From an uncultured Novosphingobium sp. (GTDB lineage: Bacteria > Pseudomonadota > Alphaproteobacteria > Sphingomonadales > Sphingomonadaceae): a stretch of DNA of 25,745 bases. Numbering within the stretch: the first letter of the stretch is position 1; each line of letters begins with the position of its first letter. The stretch lies in NCBI GenBank assembly GCA_937860195.1, contig CALMBN010000005.1, positions 1 to 25,745 of the forward strand. Direction: 5' to 3'. Below the pieces are notes generated by a model. It saw nothing but the letters and a program-made list of their open reading frames with translations. It was not told the origin of the DNA and ran no database searches. A program made the translations under genes and the position numbers. Positions 1 to 7,855 of the stretch are shown here, in pieces.

Positions 1-2
1 AT

Positions 3-179
3 GCCGAGGACACGATGCTGATCACCCGCGTGCAGCAGGGAATGGCGAGCCGCAGCTTCACTATGGGGCCGCTGTCCGACAAGGAGGTCTGTTTGCGTAG
101 TTTCTGCCGACGCATCCGCGAACTCATCCCAGAAGCTGCCCAAGAACATCGCCCCAAGCCGGGCTGGAGCCATAAATGA
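3..179 (+). CDS. 3' end of a probable Rieske aromatic ring-hydroxylating oxygenase alpha subunit (5' truncated by window)
   Basis: An open frame runs from the window edge to a TGA at 177–179 and encodes 58 residues. The stretch beginning AEDTMLITRVQQGMAS, then FTMGPLSDKE and a tail rich in Arg and His, resembles the extreme C-terminus of Rieske non-haem iron oxygenase alpha subunits. There an 'ED...RVQ.G..S' helix is followed by 'GPLS..E' and a final helix. The Rieske [2Fe-2S] centre and mononuclear iron site would lie upstream, outside the window, so the assignment rests only on this tail. The stop overlaps the next start as ATGA (176–179), which implies translational coupling with the FAD oxidoreductase. 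This is consistent with a catabolic operon, but the substrate cannot be read from here. Family call moderate, presence of a real coding end good. Confidence 0.6.
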   Translation, partial: AEDTMLITRVQQGMASRSFTMGPLSDKEVCLRSFCRRIRELIPEAAQEHRPKPGWSHK

Positions 180-1774
180 CCAAGAAATACGACGCCGTCA
201 TCATCGGGGCGGGGCACAACGGCCTTGTCTGTGCTTTCTACCTTGCCCGCGCCGGCCTCAAAGTCCGCATCGTTGAACGGCGCGATGTCGTCGGCGGGGC
301 GGCGGTGACCGAGGAGTTTCATCCCGGCTTTCGCAATTCGACCGCGAGCTATACCGTCAGCCTGCTGCGGCCCAAGGTGATCGCCGACATGAAGCTGCAC
401 GATCACGGGTACCGTGTGATCGAACGGACGATCAGCAACTTCTTCCCGTTCGAGAGCGACTATGTGAAGCTGGGCGGCGGGGCCGGGCGGACCGAAGCGG
501 AATTTGCCCGGTTCTCCAAAAAGGACGCCGAGGCCTACCCGGCCTACGATGCGGCGCTGGAAAAGGTCGCCAATGTGCTGCGCGATCTCAGCCTGCAGAT
601 CCCGCCCAATGTTGGCGGGGGCCTCTCCTCGATGCTCGCCGCCGCGCAGCAAGGCTGGCCGATGGCCAAGCTCGATCTGACGGTCCAGCGCGATTTGCTC
701 GACATTTTCACCAAATCGGCGCGCGGATTCCTCGATGGCTGGTTTGAGGATGACCGGGTGCAAAGCGCCTTTGCGTTTGACGCAGTAGTTGGCAACTACG
801 CCGGGGTTTCGACCCCCGGTTCGGCCTATGTCCTGCTCCACCACGTGTTCGGCGAAGTAAACGGCAAGCTCGGCGCGTGGGGCCACGCAGTCGGCGGGAT
901 GGGCGCGATTACCCAGGCGATGGCCAAGGCTTGCGAGCTGGCCGGGGTCGAGATCAGCCTTGAAGCTCCGGTGGCGCAGGTGCTGGTCGATGGCGGCAAG
1001 GTGACCGGCGTAAAGCTGGAAAGCGGCGAGGAGATTGCGGCGAGCATTGTCGCCTCCAACGCGGGCCCGGCGCTGCTCTATCGCCAACTGGTCGATCCCA
1101 GCGATCTGGACGATGATTTCAAAAAGCGGATCAAGGGCTTCAAGACCTGTTCGGGCACGTTCCGGATGAACGTTGCACTGTCTGAGCTGCCGGATTTCAG
1201 CGTGCTTCCCGGCAAGGAAAAAGCCGAACACCACACCGCCGGGATCATCATCGCGCCGGGGATGGACTATATGGACCAGGCCTTCATCGATGCGCAGCAG
1301 CACGGCTGGTCGAAAAAGCCGATTGTCGAAATCAAGATCCCGTCAACGGTGGACGACAGTCTGGCCCCTCCGGGCCAGCACGTCGCCAGCCTGTTCTGCC
1401 AACAGTTCGATCCGGCGGTTGATTGGGACAAGCACCGCGGCGAAGTTGCCGATCTGATCATCAGCACCGTCAACGACCATGCGCCCAATTTCAAGGCCAG
1501 CGTCATCGCCACGCAGATCCACTCACCGCTCGATCTGGAGCGCAAGTTTGGCCTGATCGGCGGGGATATCATGCACGGAACCATGGGCCTCGATCAGCTC
1601 TGGGCGGCGCGTCCGGTGCTGGGCCACGGCGATTATCGTGGGCCGATCAAGGGGCTCTATATGTGCGGCGCGGGCACGCATCCGGGCGGCGGCGTGACCG
1701 GTGCACCAGGGCATAACGCGGCGCATGCGATTCTGGCGGACCGGCCCTTGCTCAGGAAGATTTTGCGGAGCTGA
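176..1774 (+). CDS. FAD-dependent oxidoreductase, PYROXD2 / phytoene-desaturase-like (NAD(P)/FAD-dependent)
   Basis: This 532-residue flavoprotein belongs to the CrtI/PYROXD2-like amine-oxidase superfamily. The N-terminus carries a Rossmann dinucleotide-binding loop GAGHNG at residues 11–16, ending with acidic Glu34 that would hold the FAD ribose. It is followed by VGGAAVTEE, typical of the PYROXD2 branch. A second FAD-contacting signature near residues 498–517 (CGAGTHPGGGVTGAPGHNAA) is also typical. Length matches the family (about 520–580). No signal peptide is visible, so it is probably cytosolic or membrane-peripheral. The start is set by the ATGA overlap with the upstream Rieske-type gene. 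This points to oxidation or desaturation of a hydrophobic substrate in the same pathway, which is inference. A carotenoid role is unlikely because no crt neighbours are visible. It converges with the permease, overlapping it by 23 bp. Confidence 0.88.
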   Translation: MTKKYDAVIIGAGHNGLVCAFYLARAGLKVRIVERRDVVGGAAVTEEFHPGFRNSTASYTVSLLRPKVIADMKLHDHGYRVIERTISNFFPFESDYVKLGGGAGRTEAEFARFSKKDAEAYPAYDAALEKVANVLRDLSLQIPPNVGGGLSSMLAAAQQGWPMAKLDLTVQRDLLDIFTKSARGFLDGWFEDDRVQSAFAFDAVVGNYAGVSTPGSAYVLLHHVFGEVNGKLGAWGHAVGGMGAITQAMAKACELAGVEISLEAPVAQVLVDGGKVTGVKLESGEEIAASIVASNAGPALLYRQLVDPSDLDDDFKKRIKGFKTCSGTFRMNVALSELPDFSVLPGKEKAEHHTAGIIIAPGMDYMDQAFIDAQQHGWSKKPIVEIKIPSTVDDSLAPPGQHVASLFCQQFDPAVDWDKHRGEVADLIISTVNDHAPNFKASVIATQIHSPLDLERKFGLIGGDIMHGTMGLDQLWAARPVLGHGDYRGPIKGLYMCGAGTHPGGGVTGAPGHNAAHAILADRPLLRKILRS

Positions 1775-3023
1775 CCCACCAGTAAACCGGCAGCCCGGCC
1801 GCGATCAGCACGGCACCATAGGCCATGGCCTCGCCGCCCAGGCCCCATTCGGCCCAGACGGTGAAGCCTGCTGCGACTATGGCGGCGGGCGTCAGCAAGG
1901 CATCACCGCGCACCAGCTTCAGCGCTGCCAGCGCTGAAATCAGGTAGGCCAACAGGCCCGCCGCAAGGCTGACCGATGCGACGAAGGCGAACAATTCGCC
2001 CATGCCCTTCTGATAGTTCAGCAAGGTCACCAGACTAAGCAAGCCGCTTGATACCAAATGGGATCGGACCGGCGCCCCCCGTGCGTTTTCTGAAGCAAAC
2101 CACTGCGGGAAAACCCCTCCTTTAGCCATCGCCCAGGGCATTTCGGCCTGGACCAGAACCCAGCCGTTGAGCGTCCCAAAGGCGCTGATCGCGGCGCAGG
2201 CGGCGACCACCATGGCGAGGTTGGTACCAAGATAACGCCCGAGGAAATCGGCCACTGGGGCGGCCGAAGCGGTTGCCTCTGCAACCGGCATGTAAAGCGC
2301 AAAGGCGGTCGAAATGCCGATGTAGACAAGCCCGGTGATGGCCACGCCCCAAAGCGTCGCACGCGGCACATTGCGAGCTGGGTCATCGATCTTGTCGGCG
2401 GGAATTGTCGCCGCTTCGAGGCCGAGAAATCCCCAGAAGGTCAGCCCCGCCGCGCTGGCCAGAGCACCCGTAGAAAATGGCACCCCCGGATCAGGGGCCC
2501 GCTCGCTGCCGCTGATCAGCAGCCATGCCGCAAGCCCGATCAGGACGATAAGCGGCAGCAGCTTCAGTGCCACAGTTACTTCCTGCACCCGCCCGGCGGC
2601 CTGAACGCCGCGAATGTTGACCAAGGTGACGATCCAGACACAGCCCACCGCCAGGAGTGCGGGCAGGCCCTGCACTTGACCGATCACCGGAAAGATCAGG
2701 CTCAATGCCGAAATGGTGGCAACGGCCAGCGCGGCATTGCCGACCCAGCTCATCACCCAGTATGACCAGGCTGTCGTGAATCCTGCCAATGGCCCGAATG
2801 CGGCGCGGGCATAGGCATAGGGCCCGCCTGCCAACGGTATCCTCGCCCCTAGCCGCGCAAAGACCAGCGCCAGCGCCAGCGCGCCGCAGATCGTGATCCC
2901 CCACCCGGCGAGCTGGTTCCAGCCCAGCGGAGCAAGCGTTGCAGGCAGCAGATAGATCCCCGATCCGATCATGTTGCCGATCACCAGCGCCAGCAACGCG
3001 GCGAAGCCCAGTTTGCGGTTCAT
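1752..3023 (-). CDS. APC-superfamily amino-acid permease
   Basis: This 423-residue, very hydrophobic protein should have about 12 membrane helices and belongs to the amino acid–polyamine–organocation superfamily. The first helix contains the helix-breaking substrate motif IGNMIGSGIY (residues 15–24). The second segment carries ARLGARIPLAGGPYAYARAAFG, split here as ARLGARIPLAGG then PYAYARAAFG, which is the typical TM2–TM3 region. The overall pattern is closest to the APA branch (AdiC/PotE/CadB-like antiporters), suggesting uptake or exchange of amino acids or polyamines at the inner membrane. The exact substrate is not readable. The start ATG at 3023 is supported by the TM1 position. It is divergent from the TPR-sulfotransferase with only about 70 bp between starts, so the two promoters share that gap. 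Its 3' end overlaps the convergent FAD oxidoreductase gene by 23 bp. Confidence 0.87.
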   Translation of the reverse strand: MNRKLGFAALLALVIGNMIGSGIYLLPATLAPLGWNQLAGWGITICGALALALVFARLGARIPLAGGPYAYARAAFGPLAGFTTAWSYWVMSWVGNAALAVATISALSLIFPVIGQVQGLPALLAVGCVWIVTLVNIRGVQAAGRVQEVTVALKLLPLIVLIGLAAWLLISGSERAPDPGVPFSTGALASAAGLTFWGFLGLEAATIPADKIDDPARNVPRATLWGVAITGLVYIGISTAFALYMPVAEATASAAPVADFLGRYLGTNLAMVVAACAAISAFGTLNGWVLVQAEMPWAMAKGGVFPQWFASENARGAPVRSHLVSSGLLSLVTLLNYQKGMGELFAFVASVSLAAGLLAYLISALAALKLVRGDALLTPAAIVAAGFTVWAEWGLGGEAMAYGAVLIAAGLPVYWWVSSAKSS

Positions 3024-3094
3024 TGGTGTTTTCCCCCTTTGCAGCGCAACCTATCGCTTGATCCCGCGCCGTCACCATGTTTCTAGGGCAGCGC

Positions 3095-4705
3095 ATGACA
3101 AACGTCACCACCACCAGCTGGCTCTCACGCCTCGGCCAATACCCAGCGCGGCTCGTCGAGGCGGCGGTGGCGATGAATGGCAGCGACATTCCGCGCGCCG
3201 AATTTCTGCTGCGCGAACATCTGAAAGAACGCCCTTTCGAAGTCGCCGCGATCCGGATGCTGGCCGAAGTGGCCGGGCGGATCGGGCGCTATCGGGATTC
3301 CGAAACGTTGCTGCGCCGGGCGCTTGAACTGTCACCCTCATTCACCGCCGCGCGGGCCAATCTGGCGCTGGTGCTTTATCGCCAGAACCGCCCGACCGAA
3401 GCGATCGAACAGCTTGGCCAGGTCCTCGCCGAAGAGCCGGACAATCCCGGCCACGCCAACCTGCAGGCCGCTGCACTGGGCCGGATCGGTGAATTCGACG
3501 AAGCGATCGGGTTTTACGAGCTGGTACTGCAGCAATCTCCGAACCAGCCGCGGGTGTGGATGAGCTTTGGCCATATGCTCAAAACCGTCGGGCGGCTGGA
3601 TGACGGGATCGCGGCTTACCGCAAGGCGATTGCGATCATGCCGGGGCTGGGCGAAGTGTGGTGGAGCCTGGCCAATCTCAAGACGGTCAAGTTCTCAGAC
3701 GCCGATATCGCCGCAATGGAGGCGGCACTGGCAGGCGGGGCCGTGGCCAAGGAAGACCGCTTCCACCTCGACTTTGCGCTGGGCAAGGCGCTGGAGGATC
3801 GCGGGCAGGCAGATGCTGCCTTTGCCCACTATGTAGCCGGAAACGCGCTGCGCCGGACTGAACTGGACTACGACGCGGATGAGACAACGCGGCTGGTCGA
3901 CCGGCTGATCGAGCTCTGCACTCCGGCATTCTTCGCCGCCCGGGCCGGACAAGGCTGCGATGCGCCAGATCCGGTCTTCGTGCTCGGAATGCCGCGCGCT
4001 GGATCAACCTTGGTCGAGCAGATCCTGTCAAGCCACAGTCTGATCGAAGGCACAACCGAATTGCCCGACATCCCGGTCATGGCCCGGCGCGGCGGGGCCT
4101 ATCCCCAGAACCTGCTCGGCTTGAGCGCCGAGCAACTCGCGCGGCAGGGAGAGGAATTCCTTGAGCGGACCCGAATCCAGCGCAAGACCGAACGCCCGCT
4201 GTTCATCGACAAGCTGCCCAACAACTGGCTGCACGTCGCCTATATCCGGCTGATCCTGCCGAATGCGAAGATCGTGGACGCGCGGCGTCATCCGCTCGGC
4301 TGCTGCTTTTCGAACTTCAAACAGCACTTCGCCAAGGGTCAGGCGTTCAGCTATTCGCTGACCGACATGGGCCGGTATTACCGCGATTACGTGCGGCTTA
4401 TGGCGCACTTTGACCGGGTTCAACCCGGCGCGGTCCACCGGGTCACCTACGAAACCATGGTCGACGAGACCGAGGCTGAGGTGCGCCGCCTGCTGGCCTA
4501 TTGCGGGGTCGAATTCGAGGAGGCCTGCCTGTCCTTCCACAAGACCGAGCGGGCCGTGCGCACGCCCAGCTCCGAGCAGGTCCGCCAGCCGATCTTTCGC
4601 GAAGGGACTGAAGCCTGGAAAGTCTTTGATGCCCACCTGGGCCCGCTCCGCGCAGTTTTGGGAGTGGTTCTGGACTCTTATCCCGCTGCGCCGCCATCGT
4701 GGTAA
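3095..4705 (+). CDS. TPR-containing sulfotransferase family protein
   Basis: The protein has 536 residues when started at 3095. An in-frame ATG also exists at 3077, but AGGG at 3085–3088 sits six bases before 3095, so I prefer the shorter form. Residues about 20–235 are tetratricopeptide repeats, with recurrent pairs of amphipathic helices such as 'AEARANLALVLYRQ'-like and 'VWMSFGHMLKTVGRLDDGI' units. Residues about 290–536 form a sulfotransferase domain with the PAPS phosphosulfate-binding loop GMPRAGSTLVEQIL at 298–311. A second, 3'-phosphate-binding-like segment starts at DARRHPLGCC (residue 395). Family knowledge: such proteins transfer sulfate from PAPS to a hydroxyl or tyrosine acceptor; the TPRs probably bind a protein or polymer partner. 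The acceptor is unknown. No signal peptide is visible. The gene lies 108 bp upstream of the TonB receptor on the same strand. Confidence 0.88.
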   Translation: MTNVTTTSWLSRLGQYPARLVEAAVAMNGSDIPRAEFLLREHLKERPFEVAAIRMLAEVAGRIGRYRDSETLLRRALELSPSFTAARANLALVLYRQNRPTEAIEQLGQVLAEEPDNPGHANLQAAALGRIGEFDEAIGFYELVLQQSPNQPRVWMSFGHMLKTVGRLDDGIAAYRKAIAIMPGLGEVWWSLANLKTVKFSDADIAAMEAALAGGAVAKEDRFHLDFALGKALEDRGQADAAFAHYVAGNALRRTELDYDADETTRLVDRLIELCTPAFFAARAGQGCDAPDPVFVLGMPRAGSTLVEQILSSHSLIEGTTELPDIPVMARRGGAYPQNLLGLSAEQLARQGEEFLERTRIQRKTERPLFIDKLPNNWLHVAYIRLILPNAKIVDARRHPLGCCFSNFKQHFAKGQAFSYSLTDMGRYYRDYVRLMAHFDRVQPGAVHRVTYETMVDETEAEVRRLLAYCGVEFEEACLSFHKTERAVRTPSSEQVRQPIFREGTEAWKVFDAHLGPLRAVLGVVLDSYPAAPPSW

Positions 4706-4813
4706 ATCTGCCACGCTGGCCTGCCGATTGCTGGTTTTTTTGACGCGCCTGCTTGACGGGAGGCCGCGCGGGAATCAGTGTCCCGGCGACAAACCAGAAT
4801 AGGGGTTATCTGC

Positions 4814-7342
4814 ATGCGAACCGCCACCCGCCGCGCCACATTCGCGGCACTCTTCACCTCCACCGCGCTGATCGCTGCGCCAGCGCTGGCGCAGGATGCT
4901 GCTGCCGAAGACGAGGTGAGCGACGTTGAAATCGTCGTCACCGCGCAAAAGCGTTCGGAAAGCTTGCAGAAGGTTCCGATTTCGATCCAGGCGATCGGCA
5001 CGGCCAAGCTCGACCAGCTCAACATCTCGAACTTCAGCGGCTACGCGCAGCAGCTCCCTTCGGTGACCTTTCAGGGTAGCGGCACCCCTGGTGTGAACGT
5101 CATCTACATGCGCGGGGTCGCTTCGGGCGGAGACGGCAACCACTCGGGCTCATTGCCTTCGGTCGGGGTCTACCTCGATGAACAGCCGGTCACCACGATC
5201 GGCGGAAACCTTGATGTCCACATTTATGACATTGCCCGGATCGAAAGCCTGTCGGGCCCGCAAGGCACGCTCTATGGAGCCTCGTCGCAGGCCGGGACGA
5301 TCCGGATCATCACCAACAAGCCCGATCCTTCCAAATTTGATGGCGGGATGGATGCCGAAGTCAATTCGGTGTCCGGCGGCGGCATTGGCGGCAAGTTCGA
5401 ATTCTTCGCCAACGCTCCGCTGAGCGAGCGGATGGCGATCCGGGTGGTCGGCTTCTACAAGCGCGATGCCGGGTATATCGACAATGTCCCGGGCTGCCGC
5501 GCGTTCCTGCCCGAGCCGAACCCGCTCGGCTGCCCGCCCTCGACCAATGGCGGCATCCGTGTGAACAACGCGGCCTTTGTTGAGGAAAACTACAACACCG
5601 CCGAAACCATCGGTGGCCGTGCGGCGCTGGGGATCGAGCTGGACGACAATTGGACCATCACCCCGGCGGTGATGTACCAGAGCACCAGTTCAGAAGGCAA
5701 TTTCGCCTTTGACCCCTCGGTTGGCGATCTGCAGGTTCAGCACTTTGCTCCCGAATTTAGGAGCGACAAGTTTACTCAGGCGGCGCTCACGATCGAAGGC
5801 AAGATCGGCAACTGGGACGTGACCTATGCCGGGGCCTACCTCGATCGCAAGACCGCCAGCTCCAGCGATTATACTGATTATTCGGAAGCTTACGACGCGC
5901 TCTACTCGTACTATGGCGGCCTGTCCGGCTACTTCTTTTTCAACGACGCGCTGGGCAACACCATCGACCCGCGCCAGAAGGTGGTCGGCAGCGATCACTT
6001 CAAGAAGTTCAGCCAGGAACTGCGGATCGCATCGCCGCAAGAAAACCGCTTCCGGGTGGTCGGCGGCGTCTTCTATCAGTACCAGTCGAACGACATTTTC
6101 CAGGACTATCAGGTCGCCAACCTCGGCCCGCTCCGCTCGGTCAATGGCCTGCCGGGCACATTGTGGCTGACCAAGCAGCACCGCATCGACAAGGACTATG
6201 CCGCATTTGGTGAAGCCAGCTTTGATTTCACCGATCAGCTGACGCTCACCGCCGGGGGCCGCTATTACAAGTTCGACAACAGCCTGATCGGGTTCTTCGG
6301 CTTTGGCCGCAATCCCAACCTCAACTTCTCCGACACCCCGCATAACGCCGCCGGATCATCGCGCACCGGCGTCGCCCAGTGCTTTACCACCACCGGATCG
6401 CGCCTGCGCCCGGTGGCGGGCACGCCCGGTGTCACGCTGTTCCCGGCGGCCATCCCCGGCACGCCGTGCACCAATCTGGGGGTCTGGAACGGCAGCTCGG
6501 TCGATCCGGTCAAGGCTGATGGAGACGGAGTCACCTGGCGCCTCAACCTCAACTACAAGCCCAACAACGACATGCTGTTCTACGCCACCGCTTCAAAGGG
6601 CTTCCGCCCCGGTGGGATCAACCGACGCGGCACCATTCCACCCTATGCGCCTGACTTTCTGATCAACTATGAGCTGGGCTGGAAAGTTACGCTGGCTCCG
6701 GGTCTGCGGATCAACGGCGCGATCTATCAGCAGGACTGGAAGAAGTTCCAGTTTGCGTTTCTGGGCGAAAACAGCTTCACCGAAATCCACAACGGTCCGG
6801 ATGCCCGGATTCGGGGGATCGACATCGATATCGCCTATAATCGCGGGCCGTTCAGCTTGCAGGTTGCGGCGGCCTATACCGATGCCAAGATCACCAAGAA
6901 CCTGTGCGAAGGAGAGGATCTGACCTTCGCTTGCACCAACACTCTGCCAAACGGCAATCCCAACTCGATCGCGTCACCATCTGGCACCCGACTGCCGATC
7001 ACGCCGAAGTTCAAGGTTGCCGGGACCGCGCGTTACACGGCAGAGCTGGGCGGCACGACCAAGGTTTACGGGCAGCTAAATGCTTCGTACCAGGGCTCTG
7101 CGGCCAGCGAGGTCCGCGCTGGGCCTGCTGCGACGATAGGCGAACTGCCCGCTTTCGCGACGCTCAACCTCGCGTTCGGAGCGGATTTCGGGATGTTCAA
7201 CCTCGAGCTCTTCGCATCGAACGTTCTTGACGAGCGCGGCCAGCTGTCACGTTTCCTGCAATGCGGTCAGTGTGGCACGCGGCCCTATGTGGTGCCGATC
7301 CAGCCGCGCACGATCGGACTGCGGACGGGCGTGGAGTTCTGA
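4814..7342 (+). CDS. TonB-dependent outer-membrane receptor
   Basis: The protein has 842 residues. Start ATG at 4814 is chosen because AGGGG at 4801–4805 precedes it with good spacing and because a clean signal peptide then begins (Arg-rich n-region, hydrophobic core, ending APALAQ at about residue 27). The in-frame GTG/ATG-type extension from 4778 would spoil this signal. The TonB box is EIVVTAQKR (residues 39–47). A plug domain follows to about residue 175, including GVYLDEQPV and a segment ending GTLYGASSQAGTIRIITNKP. The rest is a 22-strand-type beta-barrel ending in the terminal Phe expected for outer-membrane insertion (GLRTGVEF). It should import a bulky substrate (siderophore, glycan, or other organic ligand) using TonB energy. 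The ligand is not identifiable. Two Cys pairs in extracellular-type loops are visible. A strong terminator follows. Confidence 0.95.
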   Translation: MRTATRRATFAALFTSTALIAAPALAQDAAAEDEVSDVEIVVTAQKRSESLQKVPISIQAIGTAKLDQLNISNFSGYAQQLPSVTFQGSGTPGVNVIYMRGVASGGDGNHSGSLPSVGVYLDEQPVTTIGGNLDVHIYDIARIESLSGPQGTLYGASSQAGTIRIITNKPDPSKFDGGMDAEVNSVSGGGIGGKFEFFANAPLSERMAIRVVGFYKRDAGYIDNVPGCRAFLPEPNPLGCPPSTNGGIRVNNAAFVEENYNTAETIGGRAALGIELDDNWTITPAVMYQSTSSEGNFAFDPSVGDLQVQHFAPEFRSDKFTQAALTIEGKIGNWDVTYAGAYLDRKTASSSDYTDYSEAYDALYSYYGGLSGYFFFNDALGNTIDPRQKVVGSDHFKKFSQELRIASPQENRFRVVGGVFYQYQSNDIFQDYQVANLGPLRSVNGLPGTLWLTKQHRIDKDYAAFGEASFDFTDQLTLTAGGRYYKFDNSLIGFFGFGRNPNLNFSDTPHNAAGSSRTGVAQCFTTTGSRLRPVAGTPGVTLFPAAIPGTPCTNLGVWNGSSVDPVKADGDGVTWRLNLNYKPNNDMLFYATASKGFRPGGINRRGTIPPYAPDFLINYELGWKVTLAPGLRINGAIYQQDWKKFQFAFLGENSFTEIHNGPDARIRGIDIDIAYNRGPFSLQVAAAYTDAKITKNLCEGEDLTFACTNTLPNGNPNSIASPSGTRLPITPKFKVAGTARYTAELGGTTKVYGQLNASYQGSAASEVRAGPAATIGELPAFATLNLAFGADFGMFNLELFASNVLDERGQLSRFLQCGQCGTRPYVVPIQPRTIGLRTGVEF

Positions 7343-7367
7343 TTCTACGCCAGGCTAGCAAACAAAG

Positions 7368-7399
7368 CGCCCCGGACTCAGCCGAGTTCGGGGCGTTTT
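7368..7399 (+). terminator. Rho-independent terminator after the TonB receptor
   Basis: Twelve-base stem CGCCCCGGACTC (7368–7379) pairs with GAGTTCGGGGCG (7384–7395) around a four-base loop, with one G·U pair, followed by TTTTG. It starts 25 bases after the receptor stop codon. An A-rich run precedes the stem, so it may work in both directions for the convergent minus-strand operon. Confidence 0.88.
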
Positions 7400-7435
7400 G
7401 CTTGGTTGGAGTTCGATCAGAGAGTCTAACCCAAA

Positions 7436-7533
7436 CCCGTCCGTGCTGAGCGTGTCGAAGCACTGTCTTTTTTCTGCGGCAGACCCTGCCGCCGGAAGAA
7501 AACCGATCCTTCGACACGCTCAGGATGGACGGT
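7436..7533. repeat. Family-A long-hairpin intergenic repeat, copy 1 (TGAGC-TGTCGAA core)
   Basis: Inverted arms CTGAGCGTGTCGAAG (7446–7460) and CTTCGACACGCTCAG (7509–7523) are perfect reverse complements. Pairing extends outwards (CCGTCC at 7437 region against GGACGG near 7527–7532) and inwards to a CGGCAG-ACC-CTGCCG tip near 7477–7491. The element could fold as a hairpin of almost 100 bases. A second copy lies at 18004–18094 and shares the outer start CCCGTCCGT. It lies between convergent genes (TonB receptor and the 92-residue protein). It resembles REP/BIME-type elements that are abundant in Sphingomonadales genomes. Confidence 0.8.
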
Positions 7534-7572
7534 GTGGGGGGGAGAGGTTCGGTAGCCAATCCCGTTACCGAC

Positions 7573-7851
7573 CTAATCCTCCTGATCGCCGAACCGTTCA
7601 AGCCGAAACGCAGCGCTGAGGTAATCCTCGGCCGCGGCTTTCAGCTGAGGGTCCTTGGGAAAGGCATCGGCCGGAAAAGGCGCCGCATCGAAGGTGTGAA
7701 GCAAGGCCCACAGCGCGAACTTGCGGCCCGGATCGCGCTCTACCCCGAAACCGATCTTCAGCCGTTCAAGCGCCAGGGCAAATTCGGCCTCGGTCAGCGC
7801 GGCTGGATCGTCGGTCTCGAAGAAGTGATGGAGCAGGGCTTCGAGATCCAT
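7573..7851 (-). CDS. Conserved-looking small protein of unknown function, last gene of the ubiE–ubiB operon
   Basis: Encodes 92 residues. I set the start at ATG 7851 because it lies four bases after the ubiB stop (7856) and yields a clean acidic, helical protein (MDLEALLHHFFETDD..., ending RLERFGDQED). The longer open frame to 8145 is antisense-like, low-complexity sequence overlapping ubiB in another frame, so I reject it. Features visible: no signal peptide, no membrane segment, no cysteines, several amphipathic helices, a central segment RKFALWALLHTF, and a segment FPKDPQLKAAAEDYL. I do not recognise a named domain. Tight coupling to ubiB suggests a role connected to ubiquinone biosynthesis or merely co-transcription. 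Function is unknown. Confidence 0.75.
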   Translation of the reverse strand: MDLEALLHHFFETDDPAALTEAEFALALERLKIGFGVERDPGRKFALWALLHTFDAAPFPADAFPKDPQLKAAAEDYLSAAFRLERFGDQED

Positions 7852-7855
7852 CGCG

